Position numbers and translations under genes: made by a program
Origin: CAZCAQ01 sp964563965
Lineage (GTDB): Bacteria; Patescibacteriota; WWE3; UBA101185; UBA10185
NCBI GenBank assembly: GCA_964563965.1
Contig: CAZLZI010000049.1
Span: forward strand, 1-5,898
DNA length: 5,898 nucleotides
Direction: 5' to 3'
In this document: positions 1-5,898 of the stretch, in pieces
Layout: every line of letters begins with the position of its first letter
How positions within the stretch are numbered: the stretch's first letter is position 1
The notes under the pieces: model-generated
Told to the model about the DNA's origin: nothing
What the model saw: the letters and a program-made list of their open reading frames with translations, nothing else
The model's database searches: none

Positions 1-2
1 CT

Positions 3-23
3 TTGACATAGGAGTAGTATAAA
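3..23 (+). promoter_or_regulatory. Possible promoter / ribosome-binding elements before the carboxypeptidase gene
   Basis: A perfect TTGACA lies at 3-8, an AGGAG at 10-14 and a TATAAA at 18-23. They do not fit one standard arrangement. TTGACA and TATAAA are only 9 bases apart, too close for a sigma-70 pair, and no good -10 box lies 16-18 bases after TTGACA. AGGAG sits 14 bases before the GTG at 29, which is long for a Shine-Dalgarno. If TATAAA is a -10 element, its -35 falls outside the window and transcription would start near the GTG at 29. These are candidate signals only, because the sequence upstream of base 1 is missing. Confidence 0.25.
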
Positions 24-79
24 ACAAAGTGACAAACAGGGGAAATCTGATAGTTTTTTATGTAAAATTATCTTTGCCT

Positions 80-1105
80 ATGATGGATTTTAAAAAGTAC
101 ACGGTTGAAAGTAATTCTCGAACTAAGAAAAGCGGTGCAAGGGTAACAATAGCTCTTTTCTTGATGATTTTTATAGTTAGTGGTGGTGGGATTGTTGCAC
201 TTAAGTCCATCTCACCCTCAAACGCGCAAGCAGAACCCATACTTGTCGGACTTGCAAAGCAAAATGACTTGTACAAGACAACACAGCTTACAGCATTTGA
301 TACTGATAAAGATTTTACCTTTGTAAAAAAACACGATTTAAGCGACATGCCTGCCACAGTTGCAAAGGCTGCTTTTCTTGTAAATATAAATACAGGAGAG
401 GTACTTTATGCTAGTAACGAAGAGGAGGTAGTGCCAATTGCAAGCCTTGCCAAAATAATGACAGCCATTATTGCGATTGAACATAGAAATTTGAACGACA
501 CAATTACAATAAGTAAAAAGGCATCTTCAATTGGTGAGAACTCTATGAATATTTCCGAAGGTGAGACTTATACACTTGAAGAATTACTATATGGACTCTT
601 TTTGCATTCAGGCAACGATGCAGCATATGCTATCGCGGAAGGCGTTGCTGTGGATAATGTAACGTTTGTGCTATGGATGAATCTCAAAGCTAAAGAGTTA
701 GGCTTAACTAATACAGTCTTTACAGACCCATCTGGTCTGGATGACAAAGCACATTCCAATGCGTATGATCTTGCAAAGCTTACATCCTATGCACTCAAGC
801 ACAAAGACCTAAGAAAGATTGCGGGAACTGTCGAGCATGAAATTGCCTCAAATGAAAATCATAAATACATCCCCCTGTATAATCAAACTAACTTGCTAAC
901 AACATATCCAGGTGTTAAAGGCTTTAAAACAGGGTATACAGAAGAAGCGGGGCTGTGCCTTGTAACTTATGCGCAAAATGATAATGTAGAACTCGTTGGC
1001 ATCGTATTAAACAGTATTGATAGAAAGGGTGATATGGTTAACATGCTTGACTATGGTTTTGCTAAATACAATATTTTTCTTGACCATCCGTACAAGCCAC
1101 ACTAA
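80..1105 (+). CDS. D-alanyl-D-alanine carboxypeptidase (peptidase S11, DacA/PBP5-like), single-domain
   Basis: This is a serine DD-carboxypeptidase that removes the terminal D-Ala from peptidoglycan pentapeptides outside the cytoplasmic membrane and so limits cross-linking. Counting from the ATG at 80 (341 residues), all three penicillin-binding motifs are present: S122-L-A-K125 with the nucleophile serine, S177-G178-N179, and K283-T284-G285. A basic N-terminal tail is followed by a hydrophobic segment at about residues 22-41, then a signal-peptidase-like AQA/EP site near 49-51, so the protein is secreted or anchored at its N-terminus. It ends about 56 residues after KTG, leaving no room for the PBP5 C-terminal beta domain and amphipathic anchor. 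The start is uncertain. The frame is closed by a TAA at 20-22; candidates are GTG 29 (358 residues, distant AGGAG), ATG 80 and ATG 83. I prefer 80/83 because they give a more ordinary signal sequence, although neither has a Shine-Dalgarno. Family assignment is secure; the exact dac subtype is not. Confidence 0.93.
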   Translation: MMDFKKYTVESNSRTKKSGARVTIALFLMIFIVSGGGIVALKSISPSNAQAEPILVGLAKQNDLYKTTQLTAFDTDKDFTFVKKHDLSDMPATVAKAAFLVNINTGEVLYASNEEEVVPIASLAKIMTAIIAIEHRNLNDTITISKKASSIGENSMNISEGETYTLEELLYGLFLHSGNDAAYAIAEGVAVDNVTFVLWMNLKAKELGLTNTVFTDPSGLDDKAHSNAYDLAKLTSYALKHKDLRKIAGTVEHEIASNENHKYIPLYNQTNLLTTYPGVKGFKTGYTEEAGLCLVTYAQNDNVELVGIVLNSIDRKGDMVNMLDYGFAKYNIFLDHPYKPH

Positions 1106-1110
1106 TTTGC

Positions 1111-3033
1111 ATGTTAGATTTATTAAATAAAGAACAGCAAGACGCTGTTAAACATCTTGATGGTCCCGCACTTGTTGTAGCAGGTCCTGGAAGCGGAAAA
1201 ACTAGAGTACTCACCCATCGTATTGCCTACTTGATAGAACATCACGCTGTAAATGAGTTTAATATTCTTTCAGTAACATTTACGAATAAAGCAGCGGAGG
1301 AAATTAAGAAACGAGTTTCTTTACTTACCAACAGTGGCGGAACAATACCATGGTCAGGGACTTTCCATTCAATTTGTTCACGCATCTTGCGTAAAGACGG
1401 AGCTAAGATTGGCATTCCTATATCTTTTGTAATTTATGATTCAGATGATCAATTATCTACAGTTAAACAGATTGCAAAAGACTTTGGGATTAACACTAAA
1501 CAAATTAATCCCCATGCCATACTGTCCTCTATCTCACAAGCAAAATCAGAGTTAATAGGTCCTGATGAGTATGAAGGTTATGCAAAAGGCTACTTTCACA
1601 AAACCACAGCTAAAGTATATTTTGAATACAACAAAAGACTTCGCAAAGCGGATGCCTTAGACTTTGACGATCTACTTTTTGAATGTGTAAAGCTCCTAAG
1701 ACAAGAGAAAGAGGTACTTGAAAAGTATCAAACCACCTTTAAATATATTCTTGTTGACGAATATCAAGACACCAACAAAGCTCAATATGAACTAACAAAG
1801 CTTCTTGCACGAAAACATTCAAATATCTTTGTTGTAGGAGATATGTCACAAGCTATCTACTCCTTTCGAGGAGCAGATTATAGAAATATACTTAATTTTC
1901 AGCGGGATTACCCAGAAGCGAAGCTGTACAACTTAGTACAAAACTATAGATCTACACAAACAATCCTCGACGCTGCTACAAACGTAATTAAGAATAATAC
2001 AAATAACATAAAATTAGAGCTGTGGACTGACAAAGGATTGGGTGAAAAAATCACCGTATTTGGTGCCCAAAATGAAAAAGACGAATCCTATTATGTTTGC
2101 TCACAAATTGAGGAACTCAAATCCAGAGGAACACTGCTTACCGATATTGCTGTTTTGTACCGAACCAATGCGCAATCTCGAACCATAGAAGAACAACTTA
2201 TCCGATTTAATATTCCATATAAAATAATAGGTGGCTTTAGATTTTATGCTCGAAAAGAAATAAAAGACATTATTTCTTACCTGCGAGTAATACACAATCC
2301 AAAAGACGGAGCCTCATGGAATCGAATAATAAACACACCTCCACGAGGTATTGGCGACAAATCCAAAGAAAAGTTGAAAGAAGAAGGTTGGAATGTGTTA
2401 ACCATTGAGGAAAAAACTAAACTTCCATTCACCAAGTGGATAGCCGATGCCCAGACACTAAGTACCAACGAGTTACTGCACGAAGTTGTTGAAAAAAGCG
2501 GCTATCTGTCATGGCTAAACGATGGGACAGAAGAAAACCTCTCGAGGATTGAAAACATTAAAGAACTTTATTCCGTAGCATCGCAATTTACAGATCTTGG
2601 AGATTTCTTAGAAAATGTCTCCCTTATTGAAAGCACCGATAAACCAAATAAAGACGGCATAAACTCTGTAACGCTGATGACTATACATGCTTCCAAAGGA
2701 TTAGAGTTTAAATATATCTTCTTAATTGGTGCGGAAGAGGGGATATTTCCTCATAGCCAGTCCCTAATGGAAAAGGAACAACTCGAGGAAGAGCGGAGGT
2801 TATGTTACGTTGCAATAACCAGAGCAATGGAAAAAGTCCACATTACTAATGCTCAATCCAGACTTTACTTTGGTACAGTTCAATCAAACTTTCCAAGTCG
2901 ATTCATCTCAGAGATCCCCGCCACACTCCTTGAGATAAAAGGCGGAGCATATCAGAATAAACACGAGAGTCCAAAGCTAGATGATTTTCTCGATGATATG
3001 GAATATGATAGAAACAATTTCAACTGGGATTAA
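1111..3033 (+). CDS. uvrD: UvrD/PcrA-family superfamily 1A DNA helicase, shortened form
   Basis: This is an ATP-dependent 3'-5' DNA helicase/translocase, a family that acts in nucleotide-excision and mismatch repair and in clearing proteins from DNA. The motifs are in order: Q motif LNKEQQDAV (5-13), Walker A GPGSGKT (25-31), Ia TFTNKAAEEI (56-65), II DEYQDTN (216-222), III GDMSQAIYSFRGA (243-255), IV QNYRST (277-282), V MTIHASKGLEF (523-533), and VI EEERRLCYVAITRA (559-572) with the arginine finger. The 2B GIG motif that contacts duplex DNA is at 413-415. At 640 residues it is shorter than typical UvrD/PcrA (about 720). The loss is in 2B, where the GIG-to-RIEN stretch is about 20 residues shorter than in E. 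coli UvrD as I recall it, and at the C-terminus. There the Tudor-like RNA-polymerase-binding domain is replaced by a short acidic tail. Motif III has M-S where D-D or A-D is usual and F252 where PcrA has Trp. The start fits family N-termini, 5 bases after the previous stop and with no Shine-Dalgarno, suggesting translational coupling. Confidence 0.95.
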   Translation: MLDLLNKEQQDAVKHLDGPALVVAGPGSGKTRVLTHRIAYLIEHHAVNEFNILSVTFTNKAAEEIKKRVSLLTNSGGTIPWSGTFHSICSRILRKDGAKIGIPISFVIYDSDDQLSTVKQIAKDFGINTKQINPHAILSSISQAKSELIGPDEYEGYAKGYFHKTTAKVYFEYNKRLRKADALDFDDLLFECVKLLRQEKEVLEKYQTTFKYILVDEYQDTNKAQYELTKLLARKHSNIFVVGDMSQAIYSFRGADYRNILNFQRDYPEAKLYNLVQNYRSTQTILDAATNVIKNNTNNIKLELWTDKGLGEKITVFGAQNEKDESYYVCSQIEELKSRGTLLTDIAVLYRTNAQSRTIEEQLIRFNIPYKIIGGFRFYARKEIKDIISYLRVIHNPKDGASWNRIINTPPRGIGDKSKEKLKEEGWNVLTIEEKTKLPFTKWIADAQTLSTNELLHEVVEKSGYLSWLNDGTEENLSRIENIKELYSVASQFTDLGDFLENVSLIESTDKPNKDGINSVTLMTIHASKGLEFKYIFLIGAEEGIFPHSQSLMEKEQLEEERRLCYVAITRAMEKVHITNAQSRLYFGTVQSNFPSRFISEIPATLLEIKGGAYQNKHESPKLDDFLDDMEYDRNNFNWD

Positions 3034-3038
3034 CAACT

Positions 3039-5036
3039 ATGGCTGGTCTATTAAACACACTTCTACTTATCTTTATTGTAGTAGCACCCCTTAGTTATTT
3101 AGCATTAATCATTAGCCACTTAAGACCCTACCTATCCAAACTTTTTGTTGTAGTCCTACTAGTGCTTTCAATTTTGTTTTTTAATAAGTTGCTCTTTAAA
3201 GAGCAGACCCTAGCCCAGCAAGACTTCAATAACATTCAAATGACTTTCTTCACTTTCTATCGAACAAGTATTCTTGAACATCACCAACCTCCTATCTGGA
3301 ACTCTTTAACTGGGGGTGGTTACGACGCTTTTGCAAATCCTTTGGCAGCATATTTTTCCCCGTTTATGCCAGTATTTTTGCTCACTAGCGTATTTACAGC
3401 CGCCAATATCTTTCTGTTCTTACAAGTGTTTTTTTGTGCTATGTTCGCATTTAGCTATTTTAAGATTCTTAAGTTAAAAGACAGCAGTGCTTTCTTAGGT
3501 AGTATTATATTCACTTTTAATGCATTTATTACTATGCGCCTATCCCCAAATGTTGGGGTTGAATACATATATACATACAAATGGATTCCTCTCTTATTAG
3601 GCTTTACTCATCTATATATTGAAACAAAAAACAAGAAGTATTTGCTCCTGCTGGGCATTGTTGTAGGTTCGTTGTTCGAGGGTAATACCAATATTGCCAT
3701 TTCAAGCGGATTGTTTTGGATTGCATATAGTTTGTTCAACTTTGGGTTTAAATTTAAACACCTGATTCTTGCCCCTATAATTGGTTTTCTGGCGTATGCA
3801 GTAAAGATACTTCCATTCGTATACTTACTTACCGCAAGCACTGGCAGAATTTCAGAAGTAGCCAGCTCCTGGAGAATAGGTAAAATACATATCCAAGATT
3901 TTCTGTATTACTTCATTCCGTATAAAAAGTTTTTCTATACCCCAGCTTTTACCCCAGGACTAATCGGTATAAGTATTTTTCTATGCGGACTGATCTATTT
4001 TCTTATTGTGAAGAGGAAGACTTTAAAAGACCAGGTGTTAGTGAAGTCAATGCTGGTACTGCTGCTCCTTGGAACTATTGCAACTACATATAATCCCCTA
4101 TCATCTTTGCTCTTCAACTTACCAGTATTCAATCATGTCACAATTATTCCCGCCTTCACCATTTTTATACTCCTGCCAGTAGTAATAATAAGTGCTTACT
4201 TTGTAGATCAAATTAACAAAGGAACACTCAAAACACTAGTAACAATAGGCCTATCCATTCTTATGTTCTTAGAAGTTCTTGTAGGATTTGCCCCACTCGG
4301 AGCAGGTTCATATTCATTTAATTTTCTGAAAATGACTTACAAAGATGAATATACAAAAGTAGATTATTATAAGTACTTGGCAAACCTCAAAGGTACGCAT
4401 CTTTTTCTTGATAACAGCAGAATGTTTTTTATTCCTTTTTACTCAACTTTGTATAATACGAATACTCTTAATGATTATAAATATTTTTATGGAAGTACCC
4501 CCACAATGGGATTCACACAAGAAACCGCGCTTAATAGTGACTACAACTACGCCGATTACTATGTAAGCGCTGATGAACTAGGACAAGGATTTATAAAACT
4601 CGCCGATTTTAGCATCCCCACTTTTAATGGGCACAACTATCAAAACTATGCGGTGCTTGATAAAGAGTATGAATTTCTAAATCTGACAAGGCAAGGTTGG
4701 GACCAGAAGCTTAGAATTTATAAACTTACACAACCACGCCCTAGAACTTTGAGCAAAACAGACTCGCATCCCACTAAGTTTGATGCAAGGCTCAAAGACA
4801 CTGCTGACAGCGGTATTGTTAAAACGTCAATATCATACTCACCGTTTTGGGAGTCTGAGAATTCGATAGATCTAAGAAGAGATGAAAATGGTTACATGGA
4901 GCTAACAAATGTTAATTCCCAAACATATGTGCTATTAAACTACGTGAACCCCTTTATATATGCGGGGCTACTACTTAGCAATGCAGTGTACTTATATGCT
5001 TTAGTGAAGTTATTAGTAAAAGGTAGTGGTAATTAG
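3039..5036 (+). CDS. YfhO-like polytopic membrane protein, putative GT-C-type glycosyltransferase
   Basis: This is a 665-residue integral membrane protein with about 13-14 hydrophobic segments. Two lie before residue 52, a cluster runs from about 105 to 265, four lie between 303 and 418, and one sits at the C-terminus (about 636-659). The first long loop (53-104) carries QQDF around D62, then QPPIWNSLTGGGYDAFANP. This matches the YfhO-family pattern of 'G-x-P-x-W-N-P ... G-x-P ... A-N-P' before the next helix. In Firmicutes, YfhO proteins are outer-leaflet GT-C enzymes that move sugars from a lipid carrier onto teichoic acid; here the acceptor is unknown. A hydrophilic stretch of about 215 residues (about 420-635), rich in Tyr, Asn and Asp, probably faces outside. 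The protein is shorter than Bacillus YfhO (about 860 residues). The start is 5 bases after the helicase stop with only a weak GGGA upstream. Membrane nature is certain, YfhO relationship likely, and enzymatic role inferred. Confidence 0.8.
   Translation: MAGLLNTLLLIFIVVAPLSYLALIISHLRPYLSKLFVVVLLVLSILFFNKLLFKEQTLAQQDFNNIQMTFFTFYRTSILEHHQPPIWNSLTGGGYDAFANPLAAYFSPFMPVFLLTSVFTAANIFLFLQVFFCAMFAFSYFKILKLKDSSAFLGSIIFTFNAFITMRLSPNVGVEYIYTYKWIPLLLGFTHLYIETKNKKYLLLLGIVVGSLFEGNTNIAISSGLFWIAYSLFNFGFKFKHLILAPIIGFLAYAVKILPFVYLLTASTGRISEVASSWRIGKIHIQDFLYYFIPYKKFFYTPAFTPGLIGISIFLCGLIYFLIVKRKTLKDQVLVKSMLVLLLLGTIATTYNPLSSLLFNLPVFNHVTIIPAFTIFILLPVVIISAYFVDQINKGTLKTLVTIGLSILMFLEVLVGFAPLGAGSYSFNFLKMTYKDEYTKVDYYKYLANLKGTHLFLDNSRMFFIPFYSTLYNTNTLNDYKYFYGSTPTMGFTQETALNSDYNYADYYVSADELGQGFIKLADFSIPTFNGHNYQNYAVLDKEYEFLNLTRQGWDQKLRIYKLTQPRPRTLSKTDSHPTKFDARLKDTADSGIVKTSISYSPFWESENSIDLRRDENGYMELTNVNSQTYVLLNYVNPFIYAGLLLSNAVYLYALVKLLVKGSGN
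3190..3205. repeat. Perfect 16-bp palindrome inside the YfhO-like gene
   Basis: TGCTCTTTAAAGAGCA reads identically on both strands, with no spacer and no further symmetry outside it. It lies about 150 bases into the coding region, over codons for L-L-F-K-E-Q just after the second hydrophobic segment. No T-run follows it, so it is not a terminator. It could be a dimeric-regulator half-site pair or simply chance. Confidence 0.3.
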
Positions 5037-5054
5037 TTCAGTTCGCATTATTAT

Positions 5055-5067
5055 ATATGCAGCATAT
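5055..5067. repeat. Short inverted repeat spanning the start of the fourth gene
   Basis: ATATGC-A-GCATAT is a 6+1+6 inverted repeat that could fold as a 5-bp stem with a CAG loop in the mRNA. Both possible start codons of the downstream gene (ATG 5057 and ATG 5066) fall in it, one per arm. The stem is AT-rich and weak, so a regulatory effect on initiation is possible but unproven. Confidence 0.25.
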
Positions 5068-5898
5068 GAAGAATAAACTTTTAAAAATACTTAGATCAAA
5101 AACACTTTTATTAGTAATTGAAGTATTGGTTATACTATCCACCCTTTATGTCTTTGGGCTTGTGAAGAAAGCTAACTGGAAAGCAGAATGGGAATTCGCA
5201 GATTCGGATCTTACGCACGAATTTAACGCTGCGATGGAAATACAAAAAGGTGTTAATCCATATAAAAGAATTCTTGGTGGAGACCTTCTTGTAAATCAGA
5301 AGTATGCTACCTTTTTACCTTTATACTATTACACACTCATCTTTGTGAATTCGTTCAGTAACACTGACTACGATCGCTTTCTTGAGCTATACAGAGACAT
5401 CCTAAGTTATGCGCAAGCACTTACTGGACTGTTGTTCTACATCTATTTCAGAAATAAACAGAACAGATTGATGGGTATTGCTGCCATGCTGTTTTTCTTG
5501 TTTAACAGATGGACTATCAATATCTTAAGTGATGGTAAGTCGGATAGCCTTGCTATGTGTGCGCTGGTAGCTTCGTTAATGCTCTACAGAACAAAATTCA
5601 GATTATCCTTCTTTTTATTTGGCGTGTCTTTGGGCATGAAACATATAGGTATATTTTTAAGCCCAATATACCTGTTACCACTATTGTATAGGGAACGAAG
5701 CATTAAGACATACCTAATAGATATCTTGGCATTCAGCATTCCGACACTTTTACCTGCATTACAATTTATAATAAATTCTCCGCAGTCCTTTTTTTACTCA
5801 ATGCTTTTCAACATCACAAGGCAGCATTATACAACAAGTGTGTCCTTCGGTTTTGAGAAATTGCTAGTTCTGTACGATGTTGGTGTAAAAAATAATTC
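5057..5898 (+). CDS. GT87/DUF2029-like polytopic membrane glycosyltransferase (GT-C fold), 3'-truncated by window end
   Basis: A frame open from ATG 5057 to the last base gives 280 codons with no stop, so the gene is cut by the window edge rather than broken. A basic N-terminus precedes a transmembrane helix at about 16-36. The following loop holds D49-x-D51 and then A-x-x-I-Q-K-G65-V-N67-P68-Y69, close to the 'D ... A-x-x-x-x-x-G-x-N-P-Y' signature seen near the first external loop in GT87/DUF2029 and related GT-C mannosyltransferase-like proteins. The acidic residues there are candidate catalytic residues by analogy. Further hydrophobic segments lie at about 115-131, 138-150, 165-177, 183-211 and 219-240. 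The 'G-x-x-x-G-M-K-H-I-G-I' stretch near 189-199 also resembles the family's 'G-x-x-x-x-K' helix. ATG 5066 is an in-frame alternative start; an in-frame TAA at 5030-5032 bars anything much earlier. It lies 20 bases after the YfhO-like gene with no Shine-Dalgarno. The sugar donor and acceptor cannot be told. Confidence 0.78.
   Translation, partial: MQHMKNKLLKILRSKTLLLVIEVLVILSTLYVFGLVKKANWKAEWEFADSDLTHEFNAAMEIQKGVNPYKRILGGDLLVNQKYATFLPLYYYTLIFVNSFSNTDYDRFLELYRDILSYAQALTGLLFYIYFRNKQNRLMGIAAMLFFLFNRWTINILSDGKSDSLAMCALVASLMLYRTKFRLSFFLFGVSLGMKHIGIFLSPIYLLPLLYRERSIKTYLIDILAFSIPTLLPALQFIINSPQSFFYSMLFNITRQHYTTSVSFGFEKLLVLYDVGVKNN

Noticed and set aside
58..357. Minus-strand 99-codon reading frame opposite the carboxypeptidase N-terminus
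   Set aside because: It overlaps the signal sequence and start of the S11 domain in antisense and resembles no known protein. A shadow frame is the simpler explanation.
2101..2468. Minus-strand reading frames of about 63-64 codons opposite the helicase gene
   Set aside because: They lie opposite a strongly conserved helicase frame, have no plausible ribosome-binding context, and their translations show no recognisable domain. They are antisense shadows.
3544..3558. CCCCAA-ATG-TTGGGG hairpin, considered as a terminator or attenuator
   Set aside because: It is inside the YfhO-like reading frame (S-P-N-V-G), has only a 6-bp stem, and no T-run follows. Codon content explains it.
3608..3841. Minus-strand 77-codon reading frame opposite the YfhO-like gene
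   Set aside because: It is fully contained in the opposite frame of a long membrane-protein gene and has no motif or start signal of its own.
80..5036. Recoding of TGA (as in Gracilibacteria or Absconditabacteria)
   Set aside because: The three complete genes read through at plausible family lengths in the standard code with no in-frame TGA. They end at TAA, TAA and TAG. The lack of TGA stops in three genes is too small a sample to mean anything.
618..5068. A 12-base repeat ATGCAGCATATG at 618-629 and 5057-5068
   Set aside because: It occurs only twice, once within the carboxypeptidase catalytic domain and once at the fourth gene's start. The flanks differ completely, so a chance match is likelier than a repeat element.
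1..5898. Mobile element, phage, CRISPR array, toxin-antitoxin or defence system
   Set aside because: No transposase, integrase, direct-repeat array, or paired small-gene module is present. The UvrD-like helicase has ordinary housekeeping architecture with no fused nuclease domain, so it is not a defence-type helicase.

Overview
The window is a low-GC stretch (estimated by eye, not computed) that is coding almost end to end. All four genes lie on the + strand: a D-alanyl-D-alanine carboxypeptidase (about 80-1105), a UvrD/PcrA-type DNA helicase (1111-3033), a YfhO-like polytopic membrane protein (3039-5036), and the N-terminal part of a second polytopic membrane protein resembling GT87/DUF2029 glycosyltransferases (5057 to the window end). 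The last gene is cut by the window edge and is open to the final base. There is no tRNA, rRNA, CRISPR array, transposase or phage gene, and no non-coding stretch over 100 bases.

The organism looks like a Candidate Phyla Radiation (Patescibacteria) bacterium, perhaps near the Microgenomates/WWE3 side. This is inference. It rests on the shortened helicase and single-domain carboxypeptidase, the divergent helicase motif III, tight packing with poor Shine-Dalgarno signals, and surface-glycan GT-C-type proteins beside housekeeping genes. No marker gene in the window proves it. The standard code reads all frames cleanly, so TGA recoding is neither needed nor suggested.

Layout: bases 1-79 hold possible promoter or ribosome-binding elements and an ambiguous start for the carboxypeptidase. 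The first three genes are separated by only 5 bases each and the third and fourth by 20, so one operon is the simplest reading. Three products are envelope proteins: one trims peptidoglycan stem peptides and two probably transfer or handle lipid-linked sugars on the outer side of the membrane. The helicase is the functional outsider, and its position looks like genome packing rather than a shared pathway.

I found no convincing new biological system. The points most worth a second look are the trimmed helicase, the unusual exoplasmic domain of the YfhO-like protein, the pair of different GT-C-like genes, the near-absence of ribosome-binding sites, and a perfect 16-bp palindrome inside the third gene.
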